Source: an uncultured Pseudoxanthomonas sp. (GTDB taxonomy: Bacteria; Pseudomonadota; Gammaproteobacteria; Xanthomonadales; Xanthomonadaceae). From it: DNA of 64,000 nucleotides. The first letter of the stretch is position 1. Each line of letters opens with the position of its first letter. The notes beneath the pieces were generated by a model. It did no database searches. It was given only the letters and a program-made list of their open reading frames with translations, and was not told where the DNA came from. The position numbers and the translations under genes are program-made. Where the stretch lies: positions 62,001 to 126,000 of the forward strand of contig CAMLGZ010000002.1 of assembly GCA_946479745.1 (NCBI GenBank). The letters run 5' to 3'. This document shows, piece after piece, positions 33,093 to 41,515 of the stretch.

Positions 33093-33266
33093 AATGCGTG
33101 GCCGTCGCTGCGGTTGTTTCTGGTCGTGCGCACGGTGCTGGCGTCTCTCTATCGCCTGACCGGCATTCCTTTAACAGAAGCGCAAGCGTTGCGCACAAGG
33201 GGCTGGAACTGCGCCAATTTCCAACGCATCACCCGTTTTTCAGTACCGCTTCCCCCGAAGCCTTGA
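33093..33266 (+). pseudogene. Remnant of a membrane protein C-terminus, DUF1295/steroid-reductase-like
   Basis: After an in-frame stop at 33090, the frame reads a hydrophobic stretch (LRLFLVVRTVLASLYRLT), then GIPLTEAQALRTRG and FQRITRFSVPLPPKP before a TGA 16 bases ahead of the CFA-like methyltransferase. The GIPL(T)E-x(n)-RSRG pattern followed by a Pro-rich end resembles the C-terminus of DUF1295 proteins, which often precede such methyltransferases. No start codon context and no upstream transmembrane part remain, so it looks like a decayed or truncated gene. The family call is from memory of the motif and needs a profile search. Confidence 0.4.
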
Positions 33267-33281
33267 TCCCCTGGAGCTTGC

Positions 33282-34352
33282 ATGTCAATAACGACCACTT
33301 CCCTGGCCGCCGATTCCGAAAAAGAGAGCCTTGCCACTCGCTTGGCGGAATCCGGCCGGCTTCCCGACAACCTGCTGCGGATGGGCATTCGCCGCCAATG
33401 CGCGCAACGCCTGAAAGACGAACGCAAGGGCGGCACGGACGAAGTATTCGCGCGCCAGCAGGCTTGGCTGGAAGGGTTGCGCAACAGCGATGCCGTCCAG
33501 ACACAGACAACCAATCGCCAGCATCACGAACTGCCGCCCGAGTTCTTCCAGCTATGCCTGGGCAGGCAGCTCAAATACAGCAGTTGCTATTGGGATGAGG
33601 CGACCACCAGCCTGAACATGGCCGAGGAACACATGTTGCGCCTGTACGGCGAGCGCGCAGAGCTGGCCAACGGCCAGCGCATCCTGGAGCTGGGTTGCGG
33701 CTGGGGCTCGCTGACCTTGTGGATGGCCAAGCAATACCCGGAATCCAGGATCACCGCAGTCTCGAATTCCAAGATGCAACGCGAGTACATCGAGGCCCGC
33801 TGCCTGGAACGCGCCATCTTCAACGTGGAAGTGGTCACTGCGGACGTGAACAGCCTGCGTATGCAGGACGAGAGCTACGACCGCGTGGTGTCGGTGGAAA
33901 TGTTCGAACATATGCGCAATTACCAGGACCTGCTGTCGCGCATCGCCGGCTGGCTGGTGCCTGGCGGCAAGCTGTTCGTGCACCTTTTCTGCCATCGCGA
34001 ATTGCTTTATCTGTTCGAAGCCAAGGGCGAAGGCAACTGGATGGGCCGGCATTTTTTCACCGGCGGGCTGATGCCATCGGCAGACACTTTGCTGCATTTC
34101 CAGGACAGGATTGCCATCGAACAACGCTGGCTGCTGTCCGGCACGCACTACGAAAAAACCGCCAATGCCTGGCTACAGAACCAGGACAACAACCGCGAGC
34201 AGGTCATGCGCGTGCTGCAGACCGTCTACGGCATGGTCGACGCGCCGGTCTGGTACCAGCGCTGGCGCATGTTCTGGATGGCGTGCGCGGAGTTGTTCGG
34301 CTATGACAACGGCAACGAATGGATGGTCGCCCACTACCGTTTCCGGCGCTGA
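33282..34352 (+). CDS. Cyclopropane-fatty-acid-synthase-like SAM methyltransferase
   Basis: A 356-residue class I methyltransferase. The SAM motif I is ILELGCGWGSLTLWMAKQYP, followed by a CFA-type region (EYIEARCLERAIFNVEVVTAD, VVSVEMFEHMRNYQDLLSRI) and the HLFCHRELLYLF segment. Relatives include short CFA-synthase-like proteins and coclaurine N-methyltransferase-like enzymes; methylation of unsaturated lipids is the usual guess. GGAG lies 7 bases before the ATG. The last 19 bases overlap, tail to tail, the end of ligD on the other strand. A decayed DUF1295-like partner lies just upstream, so the original two-gene unit may have lost a function. Confidence 0.82.
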   Translation: MSITTTSLAADSEKESLATRLAESGRLPDNLLRMGIRRQCAQRLKDERKGGTDEVFARQQAWLEGLRNSDAVQTQTTNRQHHELPPEFFQLCLGRQLKYSSCYWDEATTSLNMAEEHMLRLYGERAELANGQRILELGCGWGSLTLWMAKQYPESRITAVSNSKMQREYIEARCLERAIFNVEVVTADVNSLRMQDESYDRVVSVEMFEHMRNYQDLLSRIAGWLVPGGKLFVHLFCHRELLYLFEAKGEGNWMGRHFFTGGLMPSADTLLHFQDRIAIEQRWLLSGTHYEKTANAWLQNQDNNREQVMRVLQTVYGMVDAPVWYQRWRMFWMACAELFGYDNGNEWMVAHYRFRR

Positions 34353-36850
34353 CGGCCTGATGACGCCGGGTCTGCCTGGGTTCCGGGCAGATCCTGGCGC
34401 AGGTTTTCCACCCCTTCCCACGGATCGCTGCGCAATTTGCCAGCGCGTTGCAAGGCGCGAGCCATCGTATACATGCCGGGAGCGGTGACCTTCGCCAGCT
34501 CCTCCCACCGCAGCGGCATTGCCACGGTTGCCTCTTCGCGGGCGCGCAGCGACCAGGAGCAGACGCTGGTCGCGCCACGTGCATTGCGCAGCCAGTCGAT
34601 GAAGATCACGCCGTCGCGCTTGGCCTTGCTCATGGTGGCGACATATTTTTCCGGCGAATGCGCGGCCAGCGCTTCTGCGAAGGCGCCGCAGAAATCCTTG
34701 ACCTGGCTCCAGTCGGGGCCGGGCGTGATCGGCACGACTACATGCAGGCCCTTGCCGCCGGACAGGCGCAGATAACTCTGTAAACCCGCCTGCTGCAGGC
34801 GTTTGCGAATATCGCGCGCGGCCGCCTTGACCTTGGTCCAACCGACGCCAGGGCCGGGATCCAGATCGAAAACCAGGCGGTCGGGCTTTTCCGGCGCCGT
34901 TGTTCTTGACCCCCATGGATGAAACTCCAGGGTGTTCATTTGCACCAGTTCGAGCAATCCGGCTTGATCCTGCAGATACAGATAGTCCTCGCTTCCGCTT
35001 TTCTGCTTGAGCGTGATGGCCTTGATCGATTTTCCCAGCGACTCGCTGTAGTGCTTCTGGAAGAAGCATTGGCCTTGGGCGCCATCGGGGCAGCGGACCA
35101 GCGACAAGGGGCGCCCCGCCAGCTCCGGCAGTAGCCAGCGTGCGACCTGCCGATAGTAGGCGGCCACTTCTCCCTTGCTGATTTTTCCCTTCTTGTAAAC
35201 GATGCGATCGGGGTGGGTGATGGATACATCGTTCGAATCGGAATGGGGATCGAGATCCTGCATATTCTTGTCCTCGCGCAATCGTTTGAAGCTGGCTTGC
35301 CGCAGCAGCCCTTCTTTCGCCCAACCTCGGAAGGCCACCTCGGCGATGAGTACCGGTTTCACCCACCGCACGCTATGGGCGGAGAACGGCACGTGGCCCG
35401 GCAGTTCCACGTTTGCGGTGTCGATCCGCAATTCAGTCAAGGCGGTTTCCAGCGATTTCAACGTGGAGTCGTCGAAGCCCGTTCCCACCCTGCCCACGTA
35501 GCGCAAGACGCCGTTCTCCGGAATCGCCATCAATAGCGATCCGAATCCGCTGCGCGAACCCTTGGGCGCGGTATAGCCGATGATCACGAATTCATCGGTG
35601 TCTTCGTGTTTGACCTTGGCCCAGGCATTGGAGCGCGACTGGCTGTACCTGGAGTCGATACGCTTACTGACTATGCCTTCCAGGCCTTTGGCTTTGCTGG
35701 CTTCGAAAACCTCTTTGCCATGCCCCAGTACATGTTCGCTGTAAGCGATAACGCCGGCGCGCTTGCCGACGAGGTCCTTGAGCAGCGACTTCCGGTCGAT
35801 GAGCGCAGCATGGCTGAGGTCGATGCCGGCAATGCTGGGCATATCGAAGACGACATAGCGCAAGGGCTGTTTCGAAGTTCCATCGATAGCGCGTTGCAGC
35901 GCGCTGAAATCGCTACGGCCTTCCTGATCGATCACCACCAGCTCGCCGTCCAGGCGCACGTCCTTCACCGGCAACGCTTCCACGGCATGGGTAACTTCGG
36001 GAAATGTCTCGGTCCAGTCCAGCTTGCCGCGCGACCTCAGCTTGACCTTGCCACCGATCAGATCGGCCATCATCCGGTAGCCGTCCCATTTTATTTCGTG
36101 CAGCCAGTCGTCGCCGACCGGCGCGGTTTCGCGGCTGCTGGCCAGTTGCGGGGAAAACCCGGACGGATAGTCGCCCTTGCGTGCTCCCGGCATATCCAGG
36201 GCGCGCTGCCGCCACCTGTCTGATTTCAAAGACCCGCGCTGTTTGGCGGGCGCTGCGGCCTTCCTGTTTCCGGCCTTCTTCTGTGGCAAGCCCTGAGTCA
36301 GCAGGCCGTCCGCATCGGCATCGCCGGAATACTCGTCCTCGCGCTTGATAAGAAGCCATTGCTTCTGCTTGCCGCGCATGTTGGTGCGCACCAGTTTCCA
36401 TGCTCCATTGAGTTTTTCCCCATGCAGGACGAAGTCCAGCTTGCCCGCGGCAATGGCTTCAAGCGGATCGCCTTCCCCTGCCCAGGTGCCATGGTCGAAC
36501 ACCTCTACGTGCCCAGCCCCGTAGTTGCCTTCGGGAATGTCGCCCTCGAAGGTGGCGTAGGCTAGCGGGTGGTCTTCAACTTCGACGGCGAGCCGTTTCT
36601 CGCCGGTGCGTAACGAAGGTCCCTTGGGTACCGCCCAGCTTTTAAGCACGCCATCCGCTTCCAGTCTGAAATCGTAGTGCCGGGCAGTGGCATGATGCAG
36701 TTGCACCACGAATATCGGGCGATGCCGTGCGCTGGAAGCCGCACCCGGGCGTTTCGTGCCGGTTGTGCGTGGAGCGGGGGCGCCTGTATCGGAATCCGGC
36801 TCTGAGGTTTCGTTGAACCGCCGCTTGCGGCTGTAGTCGCGCAACGACAT
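34334..36850 (-). CDS. ligD: ATP-dependent DNA ligase D (NHEJ)
   Basis: An 838-residue, three-domain end-joining enzyme. Order: phosphoesterase (residues about 45-170; LHHATARHYDFRLE, EGNYGAGHVEVFD), ATP-dependent ligase (about 245-530; the adenylated Lys is K254 in HEIKWDGYRMM), and primase-polymerase (about 550-820; FDLDPGPGVGW carries the catalytic Asp pair). It repairs double-strand breaks with Ku. Its ATG lies 3 bases after the Ku stop and reuses the AAGG at that junction as ribosome site, so the two are co-translated. All key residues look intact. Its end overlaps the methyltransferase gene on the opposite strand. Confidence 0.95.
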   Translation of the reverse strand: MSLRDYSRKRRFNETSEPDSDTGAPAPRTTGTKRPGAASSARHRPIFVVQLHHATARHYDFRLEADGVLKSWAVPKGPSLRTGEKRLAVEVEDHPLAYATFEGDIPEGNYGAGHVEVFDHGTWAGEGDPLEAIAAGKLDFVLHGEKLNGAWKLVRTNMRGKQKQWLLIKREDEYSGDADADGLLTQGLPQKKAGNRKAAAPAKQRGSLKSDRWRQRALDMPGARKGDYPSGFSPQLASSRETAPVGDDWLHEIKWDGYRMMADLIGGKVKLRSRGKLDWTETFPEVTHAVEALPVKDVRLDGELVVIDQEGRSDFSALQRAIDGTSKQPLRYVVFDMPSIAGIDLSHAALIDRKSLLKDLVGKRAGVIAYSEHVLGHGKEVFEASKAKGLEGIVSKRIDSRYSQSRSNAWAKVKHEDTDEFVIIGYTAPKGSRSGFGSLLMAIPENGVLRYVGRVGTGFDDSTLKSLETALTELRIDTANVELPGHVPFSAHSVRWVKPVLIAEVAFRGWAKEGLLRQASFKRLREDKNMQDLDPHSDSNDVSITHPDRIVYKKGKISKGEVAAYYRQVARWLLPELAGRPLSLVRCPDGAQGQCFFQKHYSESLGKSIKAITLKQKSGSEDYLYLQDQAGLLELVQMNTLEFHPWGSRTTAPEKPDRLVFDLDPGPGVGWTKVKAAARDIRKRLQQAGLQSYLRLSGGKGLHVVVPITPGPDWSQVKDFCGAFAEALAAHSPEKYVATMSKAKRDGVIFIDWLRNARGATSVCSWSLRAREEATVAMPLRWEELAKVTAPGMYTMARALQRAGKLRSDPWEGVENLRQDLPGTQADPASSGRQRRKR

Positions 36851-36853
36851 CCT

Positions 36854-37753
36854 TCAGCTCGCCTTGCGCTTGGCCGCCTTCTTGGCTGGCGCTTTGGCGG
36901 CTGCCTTCTTTGTCGCTTTCCTGGGCTTGGCGGCCGTCTTCTTGGCTGGCGTTCTCTTTTTGCTGTCCAGGCTCTTCTGCAGCAAGGACATGAAGTCCAC
37001 CACATTGGTGGCCGCATCTTCGGGCTCGGTGCTGGATTCCGCGATCCTGGTGGTGGCGCCCTTGGACTTCACCCGCTTCTGGATGATGGCCTGCAGCCGT
37101 TCGCGGAATTCGTCGTGGTAATCGTCCGGCGACCACTTGCCCGACATGGAAGAGATCAGTTGTTTGGCCATTTCCATTTCCTTGGGCGTGATGCGGTAGT
37201 CGGAGGCTTTACCGGAGGGAAGTTTGTAGTCGGTGGGATCTACAAGTTCCTGCGGGTAACGCAGCAGGATCAGCACGATGGCATCGTCCTCAGGCATGAC
37301 CGTACACAGGTATTCGCGGGTGCGGATGACTACGCGGGCGATGCCGATCTTCTTGCTCGACTTCAGGGTTTCGCGCAACAGCACATAGCCCTTCTCCGCT
37401 TTCTTGCCCGGCACCAGGATGTAGGGCTTCTCGTAGTAGCGCTGGTCGATGCTGCCCGCGTCGATGAACGCTTCCACCTCTACCGATTCATGGCTCTCCG
37501 GCGCCGCGGACTGGATGTCCTCCTTTTCCACGGTGACGTAGTTGCCCTTGGAATATTCGAAGGCCTTGACGATGTCCTTCCAGGGGACTTCCTCGCCGGT
37601 CTCGGCGTTGACGCGTTCGAAACGGATCGGATTCTTGTCGCGGGAATCCAGCATGCGGAAATGCAGATCCACCTTGCGTTCGCCGGACATGAGCGAGACA
37701 GGGACATTCAGCAGGCCGAAGGAAAGCGTGCCGGTCCAGATGGGTCTTGCCAT
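36854..37753 (-). CDS. ku: Non-homologous end-joining protein Ku
   Basis: A 299-residue bacterial Ku. The core beta-barrel starts MARPIWTGTLSFGLLNVPVS and includes RYYEKPYILVPGKKAEKGY and LRYPQELVDP. The C-terminus from about residue 262 is a Lys/Ala-rich tail (PAKKTAAKPRKATKK) like those that bind DNA and LigD. The ATG has an excellent site (AAAGGAG, 6-7 bases upstream), which fixes the start ten codons inside the open frame. Ku threads on DNA ends and recruits LigD, encoded 3 bases downstream. No other repair genes are adjacent. Confidence 0.95.
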   Translation of the reverse strand: MARPIWTGTLSFGLLNVPVSLMSGERKVDLHFRMLDSRDKNPIRFERVNAETGEEVPWKDIVKAFEYSKGNYVTVEKEDIQSAAPESHESVEVEAFIDAGSIDQRYYEKPYILVPGKKAEKGYVLLRETLKSSKKIGIARVVIRTREYLCTVMPEDDAIVLILLRYPQELVDPTDYKLPSGKASDYRITPKEMEMAKQLISSMSGKWSPDDYHDEFRERLQAIIQKRVKSKGATTRIAESSTEPEDAATNVVDFMSLLQKSLDSKKRTPAKKTAAKPRKATKKAAAKAPAKKAAKRKAS

Positions 37754-37909
37754 GATGATCTCCTTTGACGGACGGCCCGTCATGCTTGCGGCGATCTGGA
37801 ACCGATACCGCCGCGGCCGTTATACAGGCGTGAGGAAGCGCAACGGCGCTTCACCTGTGGTTTCGCGCAGCCGCGCATCATGCGGAGAATCTTCAACGGA
37901 GTCGCACGG

Positions 37910-38320
37910 ATGAAACTCATAAGGACCTTCAACAAGCTGGCCCAGTCCACCGCCAAATTCACCGGAAATCCGCTCTGTTTCGGTCTGGCGGCGGCGATAG
38001 TCCTGGTATGGGCGGCCGCTGGCCCCTACTTCGGCTTCAGCGAGGTCTGGCAGCTGGTGATCAATACCGGCACGACCATCATCACTTTCCTGATGGTGTT
38101 CCTGATCCAGAACACGCAGAACCGCGATACCGAAGCCATGCAGATCAAGCTGGACGAGCTGATCTTCGTCACCCGGCTGGCCAATAACGAACTGCTGGAT
38201 CTGGAAGAGCTGGAAGAAGCGGAACTGGACCGGCTACGCCAGCGCTACGAAGACATGGCGAAAAAAGCGAAGGCGGAACGCGAGCGCAAGCTTGCAGGCA
38301 AGCGAGCGGACAAATCGTGA
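37910..38320 (+). CDS. Low-affinity iron permease-family small membrane protein
   Basis: A 136-residue protein with two transmembrane helices (about 20-40, LCFGLAAAIVLVWAAAGPYF, and 45-68, VWQLVINTGTTIITFLMVFL) and the family motif QNTQNRDTEAMQIKLDELI. From about residue 92 the C-terminus is strongly charged and predicted coiled coil (EELEEAELDRLRQRYEDMAK). The family name comes from yeast Fet4-type annotation, while the bacterial members are short and their transport role is unproven. The start has GGAG 9 bases upstream. It diverges from Ku; a perfect 10-bp palindromic hairpin follows it at 38324-38345. Confidence 0.82.
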   Translation: MKLIRTFNKLAQSTAKFTGNPLCFGLAAAIVLVWAAAGPYFGFSEVWQLVINTGTTIITFLMVFLIQNTQNRDTEAMQIKLDELIFVTRLANNELLDLEELEEAELDRLRQRYEDMAKKAKAERERKLAGKRADKS

Positions 38321-38323
38321 TGG

Positions 38324-38345
38324 CCGGCAGGAGTTCTCCTGCCGG
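38324..38345. repeat. Perfect hairpin between convergent genes
   Basis: CCGGCAGGAG, two bases, then CTCCTGCCGG. It lies between the iron permease-like gene and the end of the Fap-like operon. There is no T-run on either side, so terminator function is uncertain. Confidence 0.5.
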
Positions 38346-38374
38346 ACCGGAGCTTGCCTGCTTCGGTACCCGGG

Positions 38375-39706
38375 TCAGAACGTTACCGGGACGCGCACCG
38401 TAAAACTGAGATCCGGCGTATCGCGGGTCAGGCCGGCGCCCAAAGCGACATTCAGCGATGCCTTGTCGTTGAAGCGATAGGTTCCCCCCAACAGCAGCGT
38501 AGCCAGGGTCACGCGCACGGCGCCCGCCACGTCCTGGCCGTTCTGCTTGGTCTTGCCGATGATGTTCTGGTCGTAACCGATACTGATCGCGGCTTTCTCG
38601 TTGAGGGCTAGGCCCATGCCCAGGTTGAAGCCGATGATGTCGCCGGCTTCGACATCGCCCAGGAACTCCTTCTGTCCGCCTATGACGGTGCGCGAGACAT
38701 CGCTGCGCTCGAAGTTGTGCAAGTAGCTCAAGCTGCCGAAGAAGACCACGGGATCGGAAGGAAACAGCCAGGTGATGCCCGGTTGCAGAGCATTGAAGCC
38801 GCTGCCGGTGGGCAGATCCAGGGGAAGACCGGTGCCGGTGGTGTTGCCGATGCAGCGGGTGACGCAGTCGGTAGTCACCTCGAACAGATCGGTGCCGGTG
38901 CGGCTCTTGTAGCGCAGCCAGGCGACGTAATAGGGCTTGTCCGGACCTCCACGATTGAGTTGATAGCGGGCGGTCACTTCCACATCGCCCAGACCGCTGC
39001 CTCTTGCGTTGAACACACGATCCACCGCCGAACCGGTGAAAATTTCGCGACTGACCGTGTCGCTGTTGACGTAGACATAAGGCAACCTGGCTTCCATCTC
39101 GAAGCGGTTGCCCATGCCGTAGCGGGCGGTCAGCACAGCGGTCGCCGAGGTGGTCTTTACCTGGCGCACGTCGATCAGGCCGATCAGCAATGCGGGAATG
39201 ATGGTGTAGCCGACCAGGGCGACGCGATCGTTGGAGGCGTATCCGTATTGCAGTCCGGGTTCCAGCACCAGCGTTCCGGAAGGCGTCAGCACGCCGGGTT
39301 GATCGAAGATCTGCGCCACTTCCGGCGGCCTGTTCTGCGATTCCGGCGCCTGCCCCACGGGTTGCCGGGAAGGCTCCTGTGTGGCGGCGGCCTGTGCATA
39401 GGCAGGTACCTGCATGGTGCCAGTGGTAAGCACGGGTGCGGGCAGGCCGCGGGCGCGCGCATTGGCCAGCAGCTCTTCGTTCAAGGCCTGCTGCAACTGG
39501 GAAAGATTGCGCTGTTGCGTTTCCAGCGAACTGCGCATGTCGTCCAACTGGTGCGATTGCTCGTTGATCTGCCGTTGCAGGCCGTCCAGTCTGGATTCTT
39601 CAGTGACGGTACCGGTTTCCTGCGCGTGCAGCGATCCGCAGATCGCCAGCGCCAGACAAGCCATGGGTAGCAGAGCAAGCAGCTGCGGCGGTCCATTCCG
39701 TTTCAT
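38375..39706 (-). CDS. Outer-membrane beta-barrel with N-terminal coiled coil, FapF-like
   Basis: A 443-residue exported protein. The signal ends ICGSLHA. Residues about 38-85 form a coiled coil (ESRLDGLQRQINEQSHQL, MRSSLETQQRNLSQLQQALN), then a Pro/Gln-rich linker (to about 150), then a beta-barrel domain to the terminal Phe (VRVPVTF). This design matches FapF of Pseudomonas, a trimeric outer-membrane pore whose helical N-terminus plugs a 12-stranded barrel and exports amyloid subunits. It is the last gene of a five-gene operon, 22 bases after the preceding gene, with GGGGA before the ATG. Sequence similarity to FapF cannot be scored here; the assignment rests on architecture and neighbours. 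Confidence 0.72.
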   Translation of the reverse strand: MKRNGPPQLLALLPMACLALAICGSLHAQETGTVTEESRLDGLQRQINEQSHQLDDMRSSLETQQRNLSQLQQALNEELLANARARGLPAPVLTTGTMQVPAYAQAAATQEPSRQPVGQAPESQNRPPEVAQIFDQPGVLTPSGTLVLEPGLQYGYASNDRVALVGYTIIPALLIGLIDVRQVKTTSATAVLTARYGMGNRFEMEARLPYVYVNSDTVSREIFTGSAVDRVFNARGSGLGDVEVTARYQLNRGGPDKPYYVAWLRYKSRTGTDLFEVTTDCVTRCIGNTTGTGLPLDLPTGSGFNALQPGITWLFPSDPVVFFGSLSYLHNFERSDVSRTVIGGQKEFLGDVEAGDIIGFNLGMGLALNEKAAISIGYDQNIIGKTKQNGQDVAGAVRVTLATLLLGGTYRFNDKASLNVALGAGLTRDTPDLSFTVRVPVTF

Positions 39707-39728
39707 GCGTTATCCCCGTTGGCTGTTT

Positions 39729-40238
39729 TCAGGGTGATCCTGGCGAAGCGATAAGCGCGTTGTGCAGCGCGTCGTAAGTGTTTATTTCCTGCAGCATACC
39801 CAAGGTGCCCACACCTACGTTCAACGTGGTCAGCGCGGTGATGGTCTGGCCGTCGAGCGTGTTCTGGATCACCAGCGCATTGCCGCCAGCACCGGGATCG
39901 ATGCGATTGCCCTCGCCGATCTGCACCACCCTGCCCTCGTTGATGGCGGCCAGGGCGCTGGCTTGGTCGGCGGTCATGCGGCCCAGATCGGGGATCTGCA
40001 AGTTCGCGCTGGCGACGAGTTGTCCGTTGACGTAGACCAGCCGTTCGATTCCGAACGAGAGCACCATGCCGGACGGCATCATCAGGCCGCCCCTCATGTC
40101 GGCCAATCGCGCCGGATCCATCGGCACCCATTCTTCGCCGAGTGGCAAGCGCGAATCGACCTGCCCCATGGCGGGCAACGGCAGGCATGCGCTTATCGCA
40201 AGCGTGCACAGGGAAGCGAAAGCGGCGATGGCGTTCAT
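39729..40238 (-). CDS. Exported protein with double-glycine-like site, unknown
   Basis: A 169-residue protein with a Sec signal (MNAIAAFASLCTLAISACLP, cleavage near PAMG). It contains PARLADMRGG (Gly50-Gly51), similar in layout to leader sites cut by C39 peptidases, followed by a beta-rich part (MVLSFGIERLVYVNGQLVAS). Late in the protein is ALVIQNTLDGQTITALTTLN, which recalls the QN-x-G pattern of its operon neighbours. It sits 2 bases after the C39 peptidase gene. By operon position it could be the FapE-like accessory or minor fibre component. No known domain is recognised. Confidence 0.72.
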   Translation of the reverse strand: MNAIAAFASLCTLAISACLPLPAMGQVDSRLPLGEEWVPMDPARLADMRGGLMMPSGMVLSFGIERLVYVNGQLVASANLQIPDLGRMTADQASALAAINEGRVVQIGEGNRIDPGAGGNALVIQNTLDGQTITALTTLNVGVGTLGMLQEINTYDALHNALIASPGSP

Positions 40239-40240
40239 GA

Positions 40241-40933
40241 TCAGATGTCTCCCGGGCCGCGTCTGGGCATGGCGATATTGCGCAGTCCTTCGCGCTGGAT
40301 GCCCATGTCCAGCGGGGCCGGCGGCGCCGTGCGCCAATCGCGTGCCTGGTTGAAGCGCGCTATCCCACGCCGGTTGTGGATCACGAACAGCACCCTGTTG
40401 TCCCACAATGCTTCGAAGCGCGCGCGCGACATCGCGCGCGTGCCCCGCGCCGGATCGCCCAGCAGTACGCGACCGTTGCGCAGACCTTTGACCACGACGA
40501 AATGCCGATAGCCGCGGTCGTTCAACAACACGATCGCTGGCACGCCTTCCTCGGACAGCTTGTCCAGCGGCAGTTCGAACCCATCGGCCTCGAAACCCTG
40601 CGACTGCAGATAGCGCCGCATGTCCAGCATGGAGAAGCCTTCCTTGCGGATCTTGGCCTGGTCGCCATGCGTGTACATCTTCACGAAGACCTGTTCTTCG
40701 TTCACCGGCACGCCGTACTGATAACTCAACAGCGTGGCCGTAGCCGCCGATCCGCAACTGAAATCGTAACGCTGAGGCACGGTCGTTCTGAACCGTGCCT
40801 CCTTCAGGCTGGTGATGCGCAGACCATAGCTGCCGCCATAGGGCGCACGCACATCGATCCCGCCCGCGAGCACGGGAACGGCATATGCCAACGACAAGGC
40901 GGTGGCCACGATCATGGAAACGATCCGGGTCAC
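40241..40933 (-). CDS. C39-family cysteine peptidase, FapD-like
   Basis: A 230-residue exported peptidase without an ABC-transporter part. The signal MIVATALSLAYAVPVLAG is followed by the C39 triad: C60 in QRYDFSCGSAATATLL, H144 in GYRHFVVVKG, and D160 in LLGDPARG. Stand-alone C39 peptidases of this form serve Fap amyloid export and related systems. The start is GTG and overlaps the previous stop as GTGA; an ATG six codons in is the alternative. Two neighbouring gene products carry candidate double-glycine cleavage sites, which would make them natural substrates. The catalytic residues look intact. Confidence 0.85.
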   Translation of the reverse strand: MTRIVSMIVATALSLAYAVPVLAGGIDVRAPYGGSYGLRITSLKEARFRTTVPQRYDFSCGSAATATLLSYQYGVPVNEEQVFVKMYTHGDQAKIRKEGFSMLDMRRYLQSQGFEADGFELPLDKLSEEGVPAIVLLNDRGYRHFVVVKGLRNGRVLLGDPARGTRAMSRARFEALWDNRVLFVIHNRRGIARFNQARDWRTAPPAPLDMGIQREGLRNIAMPRRGPGDI

Positions 40934-41406
40934 GGCGGCGGTGCCACAAACTGTACGTTGACGACCATTCCGTTCTGGATCAGCACATTGCTGCCGGTGT
41001 TCTGGATCACTGTGTTGATGCCGTTGCCGTTGGCGAAAGATCCGTCGCTGATGACGTTGGCGCCGCTGACGATATGGTCGGCGGTGTTGCCTTCAACGGT
41101 TCCGTCTATCAGCACGTCGTTATCGACAGTGCTTTCCCCTCCGCGCAGGCTGTCCAGTTCTCCGGCATCGACCGGCGTTCCGATGCCGTCGACGCTGGCA
41201 TGCTCGACTGGTGCCGCAGGGGTTCTTTCTGCGTCGGCGGGCATGCCTTCCATGAGCGGGGCGTCCGCAATTACGATCGCTTCCGCACGGATCACGGACA
41301 ACTGATCGGCATCGGATGCCCGCGCAGAGATCTCCAGGTTGCCCGCGAAACAGGGACCCGTCGCAATAGCGCAGGCCAGTAAAGAAATAATGCGATTGAT
41401 GCGCAT
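40930..41406 (-). CDS. Exported protein with canonical double-glycine site and curlin-like C-terminus
   Basis: A 158-residue protein. After a Sec signal (IISLLACAIATGPCFAG) comes an acidic, Ala/Pro-rich stretch, then GELDSLRGG (Gly89-Gly90). Its spacing, Glu at -8, Leu at -7, Leu at -4 and Gly-Gly at -2/-1, equals the leader consensus of C39-processed peptides. The part after the site is Asn/Gly/Asp-rich and ends in VIQNTGSNVLIQNGMVVNVQ, much like amyloid repeat units. The ATG has GGGAGA about 8 bases upstream. It overlaps the C39 peptidase gene by 4 bases. No database family is recognised; a FapB- or FapE-like part is inferred. Confidence 0.72.
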   Translation of the reverse strand: MRINRIISLLACAIATGPCFAGNLEISARASDADQLSVIRAEAIVIADAPLMEGMPADAERTPAAPVEHASVDGIGTPVDAGELDSLRGGESTVDNDVLIDGTVEGNTADHIVSGANVISDGSFANGNGINTVIQNTGSNVLIQNGMVVNVQFVAPPP

Positions 41407-41515
41407 GGTGGTTTCTCCCTTTCCACGCGTTCCGCACGCGCTGCCGCCCATTCCGGGGCGATTGCGCGTAATGCACCAGGCCGCCGTAACGGCCCGGTGC
41501 ATCGTTGCGAACCGC

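Larger units (their letters stand above)
32316..33281. other. Long, mostly non-coding and decayed stretch
   Basis: Nearly 1 kb without a convincing intact gene. It holds a weak candidate for a small secreted protein on the minus strand (32479-32721) and, at its right end, a degraded C-terminal segment of a membrane protein (33093-33266). The middle, about 32750-33090, shows no coding signal, RNA gene or repeat that I recognise. Confidence 0.5.

Noticed and set aside
32921..33598. Plus-strand open frame running into the methyltransferase gene
   Set aside because: It is in another phase from the real gene, with no domain. Its hydrophobic-looking neighbour frame (33093-33266) is the one that resembles a protein.
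38324..38345. Perfect palindrome considered as a terminator
   Set aside because: No T-tract on either strand and a loop of only two bases. Kept as a hairpin only.
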